From Litomosoides sigmodontis (taxonomy: Eukaryota; Nematoda; Chromadorea; Rhabditida; Onchocercidae): a stretch of DNA of 64,000 bases. Position 1 is the first letter of the stretch, and each line of letters starts with the position of its first letter. The stretch lies in the NCBI GenBank assembly GCA_963070105.1, contig OY718806.1, positions 3,927,865-3,991,864 on the forward strand, given 5' to 3'. The notes beneath the pieces were generated by a model that did not search any database, had not been told where the DNA came from, and was given only the letters and a program-made list of their open reading frames with translations. This document shows, in pieces, positions 15,901 through 28,900 of the stretch. Position numbers and translations under genes: made by a program.

Positions 15901-18682
15901 ACATCTCAACAATAATTTGCAAATTTCATTGCCTTATGAAACGAATGATCAATAAAAAATATTATAGGCGAAATTAACGTCTAACATTCAGTTCATATTG
16001 CTCTAATATGTAATAATGCGTTTGCACCGCCATTTCCCATTCTTGACGTAACATTGCACGTACCAGTCATTCTTCCTCATCCCTTACCGGTTCTCAAGCC
16101 TTTGTTTTGTTACAGTTTAGGGTTAATTCTTGATGTTCACGCCGTTAACAGTAAACTAAACCTTCCGCTTTTTTTTTCATTTTTTCCAGCTCTCATTTAT
16201 ATTCCATTCATAATCAGTTAGTTTCATTTTTTCATCAGCAAAAATCATCCATCCCATCCCAAATGCGCTTTGTTCATTTCAATCTTTCGACTGACGCATT
16301 GTTTTTCTGTGCGGCCTTTGTTTTCGCCATTTAATTATGGATTCCTTGCCATCAGGCCACTTCTCCTCATCTTCAACAATCTGCTCAATTGCTGTAGCAA
16401 ACGTTGCCGATCATCAATATTACTACAGAGATGCGATGATCGTGTGTGCAATTTAAGTTTCTTGTTTTTCAATCTACTTCCATTATCACATTATGTGTTA
16501 AATTAGTATTATCAAATCCCTCTTCCTCTCTCTCTCTCTCTCTCTCTAATAAACTTCAATTAGTTTCCATTCGTTTTTCCTCTCTCTTTTACTACCTTTT
16601 CCACACTCTACATGCCTTTCGTTGCGACTCATTACTCTCAGGTAATTCTCCCATTATGTTTTAAAATAATTTCGAATGAGCTAGATCTAGCTACTGCTTT
16701 TATTTCCATATTTAATAATTTCAATGATACATCATTTTTTCAATATTCTAGTGGGGGAGGTAATTTGAACGAACCTTTTTTGCAGAGGTAGCGCTGTTTC
16801 TTTTCAAGTGAATCAAATTAATTGCGCAAATTCCTGATAAATGAAAGGTTTATCGAATCTGTTTTTGCAGTAGAACTTGATGCTTTTTTGTGAGCTCGAG
16901 CTAGAAACAAGTTGGCCTTTCTTTTTCCGTTGTCATGTTGTTAAGTGATAGTTGATTTTTGATCTCTGCATAATATATTGATTATCACTTTGTTCGTTGT
17001 TCTTTTGCTTAAGCCACCGAAATGAAGTAACTATGAACTTACCGATGAAATAAGTCTTCGATATTTTGCTCTCTAAGCAAAAATTGAAAAGAAGAAAAAG
17101 ATAACGCTTCTTCCAGTTACTATCCATCCTACTTCTGCGACAAAGAACGTCGACGACGATGAGTTCATTCCGTCCCTCATTGACTGCATCGTTTCTTCTT
17201 AGGTTTTACTTATGTTTACTCACGTTTTAGTTACGTTGTGATTCACTCGCTACTCCTTCCTCCACCTACCTTTTATGCCATTTCAAATTTCCTCACTTCT
17301 TACCTCGTCCAAAGCACGTCATTTCGATTGGGGCACGACGTTTGCTGAAGTTTTTGATTAAAATGAATGGGTGGAAATGCATGGTTAAATTGAAAAAAAA
17401 ATGCGTGTTCCGCCCCCTTTCTGACTGTGTGATTGTTGTTGGAAAAGAATTTGTCTACTAGTATTCGCTCAACTTCAGTGAATGAAGCAAGTCCTAAAAT
17501 TGAAGGCATAAACCTTTTTCTCCCTTTTCTCATCGGTACACTTTTCCAGCTATTTGTGAAGGTGTGGAAATGTGTTGTGTAGAAATTAATAGTTTGATGA
17601 AACTCTAAAAATTTTACAATTCTATGAATTTGCTCTTCCTCAACAAGTGCTCCAAGAAATGTCTGAGCACTTCGAAGGCAAAAAAAAAATTTCTGTTCGA
17701 TTTTTATGTTTTCTTCCCTTTCTATTACTTTTACTTACTGACAGAGTATTTTTCATTGCCTGTATGATAAAATGAATATTTTCATTTCCCATTCCTGTCG
17801 CTTCTATGGGAAGATTTTTTTGGCAGTACATTTGCTGAATATGATTTTTTCTCGAAATAGGAAATTTATTTCGATTTTCAAAAAGAAAATTTTGTGATAG
17901 CACAGTCGCACACAATTGCACTTCTGTTCGATCAATATGTTCTGCTCGTTGTTCATTGATGTGAAAATTTTCTGAAATGTTGGAATCTCTAATGTAGCTC
18001 AAAATTTCCATGCTTTCTGTTTTCGTTTATGAAATGGCACATTACTTGTTGTTTGGCCTCTACAAACTTCATTCAAATCACTTTAGTTAACTGCTCGGGA
18101 TTAGAATAGCTTCTTTTTTACTGACTATTGATGGACCCAACTGAATGAGAAAGGAGTTGGAAGCAAATATTTCAACACTTTTGTCATCTCTAAGCCTTCG
18201 TATCCCAAATTGTACAAGAAATTAGTTTTAAGGAAGTTTAAGTTTTCCTGCAAAAATCTCAAGATCTAGCAGTAGTATTTTTTCATTTTCATTAAAATTT
18301 ATATAAAATTTATTCATACAATTCTTGCAAATTATTTTGTGTAATTTTTTGCATATAAATTATAAATTTTTATACAAATTAAAAATTTATGTAAATAAAT
18401 AAAGCTATACAAAAAATCATCTTACCGTAAATGAACGTTTAATGTAAATCGATGCTTCCGCTGCTTAGTGTCAGATTCAAAGTGACAAAGGTATTCTAAT
18501 TTGCGCACTCACAGAATCACTTTTTGCATTAAAATGAATCCTTGAATTTTTTGTAGGAGTGGATTGTTGAGGAAAGCGAAATAGAGGTGAATGCTAAGTT
18601 GATTGATTCATACAGCGAAGTTTCTCACTGCAAAAGGAAGGTAATGTGAGTCGCAGCAATGAGGTGATGTCTGGGGCATTTG
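12997..18682. other. Gene-poor region upstream of NMNAT
   Basis: No phase-compatible exon chain was found. Three isolated frames look less random than the rest: plus 13,039-13,506 (155 codons, starting inside the repeat flank), minus 17,640-18,011 (123 codons) and minus 17,300-17,533 (77 codons). None matches a family I recognise and none has clear splice partners, so I do not call them genes. Near 18,362-18,390 there is an 11-bp AT-only inverted repeat with a 7-base loop. It is about 300 bases upstream of the NMNAT start and is probably just AT-rich DNA. Confidence 0.5.
16526..16547. repeat. (CT)n microsatellite
   Basis: Short CT repeat in otherwise pyrimidine-rich sequence. Confidence 0.85.
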
Positions 18683-20249
18683 ATGGAAGAGAGTTCAGAC
18701 GCTATCACGTCGCAAGTGACCTCCAGACGAGTGGCGTTGCTTTCATGTGGAACGTTTAGTCCACCAACTTACATGCACCTTCGAATGTTTGGTAAGCGTA
18801 TAATTATTCCGTTAAAAGACAACATGTGAAAATTTGACTTGTGGAAGTAATGTGATGTGACACAAACTTGCAAAACGTTTACGCTAAAAATGGGCAGTTA
18901 TTCCATTTTGATTGACTTCAAGCTTCGTTTAACTGCTTGGGAAATAGCTCATGCAGTTTTTATTGACATACTTCTTCACAATTCACTTTAATAATTTAAT
19001 AACTATTTTTCCTTTTTTAGAATGAAATGAGAAAGAAGAGACAGGCAAATCTCATTTTATTGCACGTATAAGTTGGAAGTTTCACTTCATTAAAATTAAA
19101 TTGTTCCGAAATAAATCTTTTTATCATTGGTGAAAAATTTTCCAAAAAATGTGCTACAGAGCGCGCACGTGATTACCTCAAAAAAATACATGGATGGGAG
19201 GTCGTTGAAGGTATTATGAGTCCAGTAGCGGACAGTATTGGTCGACCTGATATGATACCAGCTAAGCATAGACTAAAAATGGTACAGTTGATTGCCAAAT
19301 CATCGTCATGGATTAGGTGTGTAGCTTTCATTTATTTCCTTAAAATAGGCTGTTTAAAACTAAATTAACTCGTACAGCTTACATGAAAACTGTTAATTCG
19401 TTTTTTATAATCGAAAGATTTGAAAGATTTTTTAAACTTTCATTACAGGGCGGATGGATGGGAGTGTGCACAGGGTGAGTGGATAAGGACAATTCATGTC
19501 TTGCATTATTTCAAGGAGGTGCTTAACCGTAAATACAAAAATGGAAATTGTCAAATACGATTATTACTGCTCTGTGGCGGTGATGTTATCGAAAGTATTA
19601 CAAAGTTGGCCGTTTCTGGTGGTGTGCCATGGGATGCCAAGCAGGTTTGCCTGTTTCGTCACTTTTTTAGTTTTTGGAAAAATGTGTCTAAAAATGGTAA
19701 ACATATAACATCTTAAATTGGCCATTTTTTTTCTAATTTCGTTTTGCTCTGCAATAAATTTAGAATAATTTAAATTTCAAAATTGAGATCGAAGAAGTTG
19801 TTCGAGATTTTGGTGTAGTTGTGGTGATGCGGGCAAACACCGATCCTGTTAGCGCCATCTATCTTGCTGATGTACTTAATACATATCAGGTATATGTGTT
19901 TTAAAGAAAAGTTCATAAACAGCTAGCTTTTTCAACAAATATAAAAGGCGATATTCCTCTTATCGTATGCACTTTTCAGAAGAATATATTTGTGATTGAA
20001 GATGAAACTTGTCCAAATGATATCAGTTCCACACGCTTAAGGTTCCGCTGTTTTAATTCACTTAGTTAGCTAAGTTATTTTAAGCACAAATATTAGTGCT
20101 TGGGAGAAAATTGAATTTAAAGTTATGAAATTAATTTCAGAACAGCAATACGACGAAAAGAATCGATACGGTACTGCACAAGTGATGAAGTTATTCAGTA
20201 CATTGAAGATAATTCACTATACGGGGCCACATCACTACCAACCATGTAA
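18683..20249 (+). CDS. NMNAT: Nicotinamide/nicotinate mononucleotide adenylyltransferase
   Basis: Makes NAD (or deamido-NAD) from the mononucleotide plus ATP, the last common step of NAD synthesis. Six exons, all phase-compatible: 18,683-18,791, 19,160-19,316, 19,449-19,644, 19,764-19,889, 19,980-20,041 and 20,141-20,249, giving 252 residues. The nucleotidyltransferase signature is GTFSPPTYMHLRMF at residues 23-36, in the animal form where the first His of HxGH is replaced. SSTRLR at residues 212-217 is the C-terminal ATP-binding ISSTxxR motif. MSPVADSIGRPDMIPAKHR and LLLLCGGDVIESI match the family core. The start is the first ATG in frame with the signature. No mitochondrial presequence is evident, so a nuclear or cytosolic form is likely by inference. 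The length suits the family. Confidence 0.95.
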
Positions 20250-20867
20250 ACCTTAAATTTAAATGTAATGTAGAACGGAAAAGCTACGCAGATATTTTGG
20301 GCATGCCAAGCTGAAAATCAGGAGTTAGACGAGATGAGTTACGGGCAACTTTTGTCTTTGCAACACTTGTTTTGCTCGTAAACCTAAAGACTTTTAGAAC
20401 TTCTATTAAGATGAAACTTGAGATGAAAAAAAATCAAAGTTTAAGAATGATTCATATTTAGCAGCCAAATTCAGCAACCCGAAATGTAGAAATTAGACAG
20501 CTTTTTTCGCTTCAGTTTTCTGTAAAACTGGAAGCAATAACAGTTTGCTCCGTTATGTCGGTTTCTAAACAATGAGTGGAGAGAAGTTTAATCGTTCATA
20601 ACTCGTCGAAGTCAAGAAGTATATAGCAGGGTAGTAAAATTAAACTGAGCTGTAATCCATAAAGTAACACTGACTAAAGCAATAAGTATGCAACGTCTGA
20701 AAATAGGATATTATCGATAATAACCGATGTTGAGGAGAGATGATTAGCAGTAGTGGAAGGTGCGGAAGAGTGAGCATAGGTTAGAAGTGGTGCTGAATTG
20801 CGAAGATAGTTTCACTGTCTTGGATTTGCTCCTACGAATTCCTTGTAATTTTCCTAGTCTCAGGCGA
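20250..20867 (+). other. Intergenic spacer after NMNAT
   Basis: About 600 bases with no coding signal I trust. The frame of the next gene stays open upstream to about 20,754, so a longer first exon is possible. An acceptor-like CTAGTCTCAG ends at 20,864, just before the chosen ATG. Confidence 0.4.
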
Positions 20868-22862
20868 ATGAAGTTGCAAAAGATATGTTGTAAGTCAGCA
20901 AGTTCATCCAATATATCGACTAAGGCTTCGTTTGAAAACTGTTTAAGACACCCGAAACTTAGTGTTTTACCACTAAAGCAGACAGTTGTGAACACTGAAG
21001 GAGAAAATCACAAGGCGCTCAGTGATCATTCTTCAGAAATGGTTTGTAAATTATTTCATAAAATTTTAAATAAATGATTCAAGTTGCATTTCAAATTCAA
21101 ATTTCATTTATTCAGTGCTGTAAGTAGCGATGTAGTTTAAAACAAACATGCTTGTTCAACATTCTGAAGCTCACGTAGAAAGCGAAAAAATATGAAATGA
21201 AGCATAAACTTTTCATTCAACTTAAAGGGATAGTGTAAAAAATTTGTGTTATTGTTTGATTGCTTGAAGAAATTCTTTTATTCATGCCTAAAAATGATTT
21301 TTCATCCATAATTCTGCTTTATTCAAATGTTAGACAAATCGCAAAGTTTCCGGAAAAATTCGCAGCATTTACAGGATGAGAAGCAATTACATGTCTTGGA
21401 GTTAAGCCCAATATGGTGCCCCTCAACCTGTCTACCTCGATGTTCGTTATTAACTGAAGAATTTGTCAACAGCACCCGCTCACTGTCACATTTGCAAAAA
21501 ACCGTGCCAGCTCTAGCAGAAAGTGAACAGTGTTTATCTGAAGCTACTAGCTTTACAACGGTATGTTTAGGCATCATCATTTTTGTGGCAGTTACTCGGT
21601 TTGAGTGATGCTCGCGTCAGGTGAGTGCTGGGTATTGTTGAAGATCTGATGGAGACGCTACTCTGCTTCTTCCACCTCATCTTAATATTTTACTTTGTGT
21701 TGCTACAGGTGCCAAAACAGTGCAGACATGCGCATTTTCGGTCGTTGGAATCTCGAGATTATCATAATTCAAACTTGGATGGCATGCTAGCTACAAGCAG
21801 TAACTGCGCTGACTGCCTCGCTGTGGAAAAAGGTTGGTAGAACTTTGTTCAACCTGGAATTCCATTATTTTTTTTCTTTCATCTCTCATCACCTACCGTC
21901 ATGATATCTTTACCAAGTGCATGTGTGCTAAAAGCACTCAGTTACAAAATCAACACAAAATTTTGGTAATTAAAACTGATTTCATTTAAAAAATGATTGG
22001 TTATGAGAGACGTATATAATAATCCTTCATTCTTATGCATGAACTTATTCTTTTGGTTTTTTTTAAATTATAAGTAAATGATGTCATTTATCTCATACAT
22101 TTGCATTTATGCCTGTGTTTTTGTTGTTTTCTGGAGTAGTGGTTTTCATTTATTCATTATGACACGAACTCTTACGTAAATTTTGACTAGCAAATTGAAT
22201 TATTCTTTATTTTCCTTCTCTCTAACAAAATTGAACTGCTTCGTTATCCGCTGACAAAACTACTTAATTCTATCCAGAGCAAGATAAGTGTTACAAGTGC
22301 ATTTGCGATAATTTAAATTAAACTTTTAAATTTAATATTTTCACTACGAATTTGAATTGAAAATCGTTGTCTGCTTCAGATGTACCGTTCGAGTGCTCAA
22401 TGCAAATGGATGTACCGACGACATCTCAGCTTACTAATATGTGCAATGAGCAAGCTAATTCGCAAATAAAAATGCAAGCAGCAGCTCAGGTAATGAATTT
22501 GAAAACCTCGCTTGTAGCATTAATAAATTATTTCACGAACTAGTGGGACACATTCAAAATAAGGTGTATCAATGCCGCAAAAAAAATTTTTTTTTTTGTG
22601 CATTCTGTCATAGAATTTGAAGAACTCAAATTTTAAATATGTGGAATGATTGAAGAAGCGGCAGAACTGTGAAACACTAAGGCGACGCTCAACAGGTTAC
22701 TCACGTAGTGTTGGAAATTTGGCAGCGGAACTTTTATTGGAAAAAGAAGACAAAAGTCGTTCTTTGTCTCATGTGCGATGTGAGGGAAGTGACGAGGGTA
22801 ATAATGTGACACTCATTTATAGAAAGTATAAGTTGGCTTCAACTCCTGAAACGACCGTGTAG
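20868..22862 (+). CDS. Unrecognised five-exon gene, 266 residues
   Basis: Not recognised. Five exons join without a frame break: 20,868-21,041 (phase 0), 21,375-21,560 (0), 21,709-21,832 (1), 22,380-22,489 (0) and 22,656-22,862, ending in TAG. Four of the acceptors have good consensus (TCTCAG before the start, TTTACAG, GCTACAG, GCTTCAG). The last one, GATTGAAG, is weak, and a GCGGCAG acceptor 9 bases further on would also keep frame. The ATG at 20,868 lies 3 bases after an acceptor-like AGTCTCAG, which suits trans-splicing. The product is Ser-, Cys- and Leu-rich with no transmembrane segment or signal peptide. The end is basic then acidic (LRRRSTGYSRS, LLLEKEDKSRS) and terminates PETTV. It lies 618 bases downstream of NMNAT on the same strand. 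It could also be the 3' part of a longer transcript. Confidence 0.45.
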
Positions 22863-24424
22863 CTCTTATTTCTCCGATTATCTACTGGATGATGTTGAGG
22901 CGTTCAATTTCATTTCATAACCTTTAAGGAAATCTGTTGACATGAAAAACGGAAAGTGACCGATTTTCAGAAGTGATATTCATAAGTGATTTTTAGCTAT
23001 AAAAGTACTCCAATGAATCTACCTAAAATGTCTTTCATTAATATACGATCTATGCAGCTTTATCACAGTAATGCAATAATATGAAATATCTTCATATCTG
23101 TGCGAAATAAAATTTTCCTTGCTAGGTAACTCACTTAAATTTGCCGGAAATAACAATGCATTCATATTAAACAATTTTTATTGACTACAACTAATTATTG
23201 GTATGTGTTACATGACGTATGAACTTTTCGCAAACAAAATTTACCGCATTGCTAATGTGGTAGCATATTTTATACAAATAATTAATTATAGCATTATCGG
23301 AAATTTGCAGATAGACGTATTTGTACCTCCTTCAAAAGATTTTTTTTGGAAGTTATTAATTAATTATTCGGAAGGCACCTTCAATCAATTGTAATTAAAT
23401 AATTATTTACTTGCTATTGTTACTGCTACAACCATAACTACCTTCTCATCTTTCGACTGTTGAATTACCTGCAAAATTTTGATTTCGTATTTATTGAAAG
23501 AATTAGTAAGTTTAAGTCATAAACGAGAAAAATAAATAAGTCGTAAGCAAATATAATACCATCATCACTCTCTTATATAGCGATTCATCTTAAATTAGTA
23601 ATTTTTGAATTTACCCGGAAGAGATTATAGAGGTGGTAAGTTGATACTCATTTCCATTACATTGCGCAGAGGTAAATTAGTCGTGCATTTGTAATTTTTC
23701 ACGGAAAACTTCCCATTTATGCCCTGAAAAACTTTTTCCTCACTTTAGAATTTTCGAAATGATAGTTCGCAAAATTATGAAGATGAGACGGAGTTTTCAA
23801 TTAGTAAAAGCTCGATAGCACATTTCATAAAAATAGGAGAACATAGCAATAACTATCTATGATTAAAATAAAGTAAGTGCCCTGTTACTAACAGCTACAA
23901 CTGAACGGCGGAATCGAACTACGTTTCTGTTCTCCTAGTCCTTCTGTTCTAAATCTTCTGTTTTCTGATTTATCTAACCTTCTTTAGAGATCTTAATTGA
24001 TTAATAGCTGCTTTCAATGCTTAGCCGGGCAGGCCCAGTGAAAATGTTAATTCTACAAATTGAAACTTTAAAGAAGAACTCCAGTGAGATTCTTTACGGA
24101 AATCAGCATCTACGCTTTACTGATTGACTGCATAGCGAGCGTATCCTACCGCGCTTCCACGTTGATGTATAAAAGTATTATCCTTTTACTCACTGTTTCA
24201 ACATGGCAGATTGTTTCTTTGTTCATAAGGACAAAATGTATGAAAGGTTTTTCAAGCGTCTGTTGCTACTGATATGCATCATCCTAATGCTTTCCTAGTA
24301 CTAACACGTAACAGTGGCAATGATAGTTTTGAATTTCTGGCTGGTGATGCAGTGCCATGCGACAAAGTTTGCGCACACCCTCGCGTATACAGCAAAAACT
24401 TCTGCTTAACCTGTAAATATGCTT
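22863..24424. other. Intergenic region without a recognised gene
   Basis: AT-rich sequence between the unrecognised plus-strand gene and the minus-strand ankyrin gene. Short frames at 23,203-23,394 and 24,084-24,272 are rich in Ile, Phe and Tyr and have no supporting splice context. No repeats of note. Confidence 0.5.
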
Positions 24425-24679
24425 TTAGTAGCAAGGCAATGAAATTTCCTTCAGTATTGCTAAAGCGCTTATGCCATTTATTATTTGCTTCATGGAGTCG
24501 AACGTTGTAGCAGTAGGTGCATTTGTCTCTTGAAAAATTAGCAAATATTTCTGCCTACCAGTGATCATTCTAAACTTCAACTTTTGCACATTGAAAACGA
24601 GCTTTATCGTTACCTTATAAATGCTACTGTATGTGTTCCAATTATTAAACGATGGTGCAAACATCAAATTTGAGGAAAC

Positions 24680-24943
24680 TTGATCGTTCAGTCGTTTCAC
24701 CAAACACAAGCGTCCCTTTTTCAACATCCTGAAAGGAATTCGCATCGGAGATTTACCGAACGATAAACTTGCATTCTTTTTGATAGTGTCAATATTTATT
24801 GCAATAGCACCTGGTTTTTCAGACTTCCAAGAAATTTGCATATTTCCCACGAGATCAACCTTAACTTTTCGGTCCTTCATATGAAAGGAAAAGCAATTGA
24901 TAGTTCGAGCAACAGCAAACAGATTCCTAGGAATGTTTCCATA
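24680..24943 (-). other. Possible alternative or downstream exon, 88 codons
   Basis: An open block on the minus strand starts directly after a good acceptor (CTCTTTCCAG) 11 bases downstream of the ankyrin gene's stop codon. It could end at an AACGATCAA/GTTTCC donor; otherwise the frame runs on to a stop at 24,425. Its translation looks protein-like (VDLVGNMQISWKSEKPGA, SPMRIPFRMLKKGRLCLVKR) but I do not recognise it. It needs a phase-0 partner. The only such donor in the last ankyrin exon is CTG/GTAGAGG, which would cut off the ankyrin C-terminus. It may be an alternative 3' exon, part of another gene, or chance. Confidence 0.3.
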
Positions 24944-24953
24944 CTGGAAAGAG

Positions 24954-25976
24954 TCAATTTAAAAGGAGGTGAAAAGATTGCATAGAAGAGATGTATCGTT
25001 CATTTTTCCGAGCTAAGCTCTCCGCAGTGTAACCCATCAAATTTTTGGTACGAAATGCTTCGATACACCATCGTCTGGACAGTTCCTCTACCAGAAAGTT
25101 TAACAACGACGATTGAGAGTATAATGCGGCATACATTAGTACTGTATTACCCATTTTATCGGCTGCCATGAGATTCACATTTTGCTAAAATAAGAAACCT
25201 TGTAATTAGAAGGTAATCTTAAATTTCCTTTTGGAGTAGAAGTAAATCAAACAAATAAACATAGCAGACCAAGATCAAATGGTGCACGACGGTATCGTTT
25301 CTCATCAGACAAGCTAACATGAGCGGTGTGCGCAATTCTCTTTCATCCGGCTCGGAAGGATCGCATCCAGAACGTGTCAACAAGTTTATATAACGCACCT
25401 ACAAATTTGTCATTAACTCTATTCCATGAACACTTCCGTGCACTGCTGAACTAACTTCTCCCACATCAAATATGACAAACCTGATTTGCCTTATTAAGTT
25501 CGTATCTTATCACCGCCATAATCAGTGTTTCACCGCGAATGTTCTTCTCTTTGACATTGAAATCCACAAAACTTTTCTCCAATTTTTGTGGCAAATATTC
25601 ATATTCCGCTCGCTAGAAAGAGTTCTTTTAATTACACATTCAAAATATAAAAAATTATTTCATTATTTATTATTTCTCACAACACTGTTTTCTTAGATTA
25701 GATAGAATTGCAGTATATGTGGGAAAATTGAATGGATCAAACTTTCATGTGAAAGGATAAGCTACGAGAAAAAATGAATTTTTTTTGTCTAAATAATTTA
25801 GGAAAGAAACAAACATGATTGAAGACACTTTTAGCGCGTAAATTATCCAGTCTTGCATGAAGCCATCGCTCGCAAGCCATATGCGCAAAAGGTTTATTGT
25901 GAGATGACACGGAGTGCATCGTGTTTCCCGGTCGATTTACTGAGGAATTCTTGATATTTGAGTGAAACATATCCAT
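24954..25976 (-). CDS. Ankyrin-repeat protein, 217 residues
   Basis: Four exons, all phase 0: 25,976-25,815, 25,612-25,481, 25,398-25,270 and 25,184-24,954, ending in TGA. Ankyrin-type helix pairs are visible from about residue 80: RGETLIMAVIRYEL, RTPLMLACLMRND with VVHHLIL, and GNTVLMYAALYSQSSLL followed by NLMGYTAESLARKN. The N-terminal 54 residues are Ser- and His-rich and carry no recognised domain. The start is the first ATG of the open exon. It is preceded by a strong acceptor (TTCCTCGCAG) about 35 bases upstream, with a two-codon upstream ATG in between. The repeats most resemble small ankyrin adaptors in general; I cannot name an orthologue. Function beyond protein binding is unknown. 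Confidence 0.7.
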
Positions 25977-28900
25977 TGAATAACTTTTTCTACAGCATTA
26001 ACTGAATCTGCGAGGAAAAACATTACTGGCAAGCCGGTTCGCTCCAACAAGAAAAAACACCGGTAAGAAGAAAAAAACAAAATTTTAGTTTTAATTTAAC
26101 TGAGCCAGAAAAGCGATCTGCAACAGTTGGAGTAGACCTATAACTGAATGATTTCATTACACTTTTTCAATTAGATTCGTGTCGTAAGCATCAAACCCAT
26201 TAATTATTTCCTTTCCTTAGCAGCTTACTTGGCCAATTTTTTGTGCATAGCCCTCAGATGTCATTGATTTCTGTTGCTCATTCACCTATGCATTTGCATA
26301 TGCAACTTTTTTTTTCATTTATGCATATGTCATCATTGTGCGTCTAAATGATTCGCGAAATCCTCCGAAAATTCTGAATGTGAATTTGTGAAATTTTTAA
26401 GTCAGACATTAGGTCACTGCGATGAACTCCTCATTATTTTTTAAATTTAATAAGCTAGTAAATCAAAAAAATTACTGCGCAATTAACTTGCCAATTTCAT
26501 TACTTAAAATTTCTTCCTGAAATTTTGCTAAGCACAAAATTTTGATCTTTAAATTTCTTCAAATATTGATTTTTCCCACTTAATAAGTAAAGTTTTTAAA
26601 ACATTTTATTCTCCACCAATCGTTAGAAACTCATTTGTTTGTTTAGTTGGCCACAGAATATCGGTTAAAACTAAATATCTAATTACTCAATTTAGCAAGT
26701 ATATAATCATTCTATCGCGTAGGAGAGTATTAGAACGAGTAGCAAGTTACTGTCGATCTTTAATGCATTAATTTATTTGGGATTTCTTTTTTGGACACTT
26801 ATCAAAATTTTTTTCAAATAATTAGCGATAATAAGCAATTCGACCAATTAATAATAATTTTCAAAACAATATTTGTAATGTTGCACAGAAGAGATGAAAA
26901 TCATCAGTCTTTTGATCTAGAAAATTTTCATTCAACCTTATTGCAATAATTGTTTATCCTACAAAAGCAACAACAATGAGACTGTGCTGAAGCTGGTAAA
27001 AGTCATATGCCTACTTCAAATGCTGCCTTATAAAAGCGGAAAAAATGCAGCAAAAAATCTTAGATTTAACGAATTAAAACATGCAGTAGCAAAAGTTAGC
27101 TACTAATTTTAAGATTGGGAAAAATTAGGTGCCACACAAACGAAGAAAGGTTCAGCAAACACAGAATTTTTAGGATATTGAAAAACGCCGTAGCTTCATG
27201 CAACGATTGATTACAAACTATATGGAAGATTTTGATGACCTACCACATTTACAAAAAAACGATGAAGCCTTTGATCAAGGCAATTGTCAAGTGTAGTTGA
27301 GCGAAAAGAAATGGATAAAATAGGTCTTCGAATTTTCTGAAACGAAGAAAATGAGAATTGCCTGAGCAACGAGAAAACCGACGTTCGCAGGAGATGGGCG
27401 GCGGTAGCCATTAAAATGCTTGTAGTTTAATGTATTCTGCCAATAATAAAGAAAAACACATGTTGGGTAGCTTCACCTGAACAAGCCTTTTTGCAAGCAT
27501 AGCCGGTGGCCATAACACTCTTCGACCTTTGCAATTCACATTGAAAATTGCTATGGGAACTGAGCTAAAGCGGCACTGCACTCTCATCAGCCACTAATCT
27601 CCGAACGTCACTCACTCAGCGGAGGATCGAACGCGCTCTCTCCCTCTCTCCCTCTCCTTGCCCGTTTTTAGCTCGTTCTACAACACGGTGATGGTTGGTC
27701 GAAATTTGGAAGTCTAAGACAAATGAATTCATGCAAAGAATTTCCTCCTGGAAATCTTCAAGATTAATTCAAAACAATTAAGTGAATCTTTCGTTTCTTG
27801 GTACAGAACTGCTGCAATGCATCAATTTACGATTGCTATGGAACGTTATTTAAATGAACTCCACAAATAGGCAGAGTTAACCGCAGTTCTAGTGAAACAT
27901 TCCATTCATATCACAATGTTGTGGAGTTTTTGCCTTCTCGTTTCGTTAATTTTGTGAAATTAATGGAAAAAGTTGTAAAGCAGTCAAATCCGAGAACCAA
28001 AACTATTTTATGAAATAATTGCTGAGGAAGGCTGCAAAAAACTGTACTCATTTTGCTGCCCAATATGCACAACAATATCATATTTTTCAACTGACTAGTC
28101 AGACAATAAAGGACACCTTGACGTAATGTTTTTCGTGAATTGATGTATTTAAGCCTAATTAGTTGGAAAATTCAATTTCATAAATTCGATAACTTCAAAG
28201 TTTTCTCACATCACTTCCAAAGGAAATGATTACAGCAGAAAACAACTAACGACTCGTTGGTTAATGTGACGACGATGTACAAGAAGCATTTGCATGAACA
28301 ATTGGAATTAATAACTAAAGGAAAGGATAATTTGCATTTTCATTCGATGCATGATAATGCGTCTTCAATAGGAATAATTAATTAGTGAGTGGGAAGGGGG
28401 TAGTGGAATGAGACGAAATTCGGGATTTAAAGTATAACTAACAAATCCTTGTGATTTCTGAACTAGAACAAATCTCATTCAGTGCAAAGAGATAACTAGA
28501 CATTATAGCAGATAACTACGACAAGTATTCCACTTTTAACTTCACGCCCCTTTTCCTCGCGATCAATAACTATTGATTTCCAAGTTTCCATTACATGCCG
28601 CCTTTCACCTTTTTGAAAGCAAATTTGTACAACAACTGAAGAACTAATTGACCGACGCATGCAATAAATGATCACTCAAGCTCAAACAACTCACTAGTAG
28701 CCTTTACTAGTAGCGCTAACTGTATGGCTCTCAGCATTAAATGCTCTAGGAAATGGCGACTTTTTGAAGGCAAGAAAACATGGGTCGTTTCTCAGTGGGT
28801 GTTGAACAAGACATTGCACTACTTTTCTTGACAACCGTAATCCAATCTTTTTCCTCCATTCTTAAGTTATTATTCCATCCCATTACAACAATGGAAGGCC

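Noticed and set aside
18362..18390. 11-bp AT-only inverted repeat
   Set aside because: Very AT-rich surroundings make such short arms likely by chance.
20744..20995. Minus-strand frame opposite the unrecognised gene
   Set aside because: It is the shadow of the plus-strand exon and has no splice partners.
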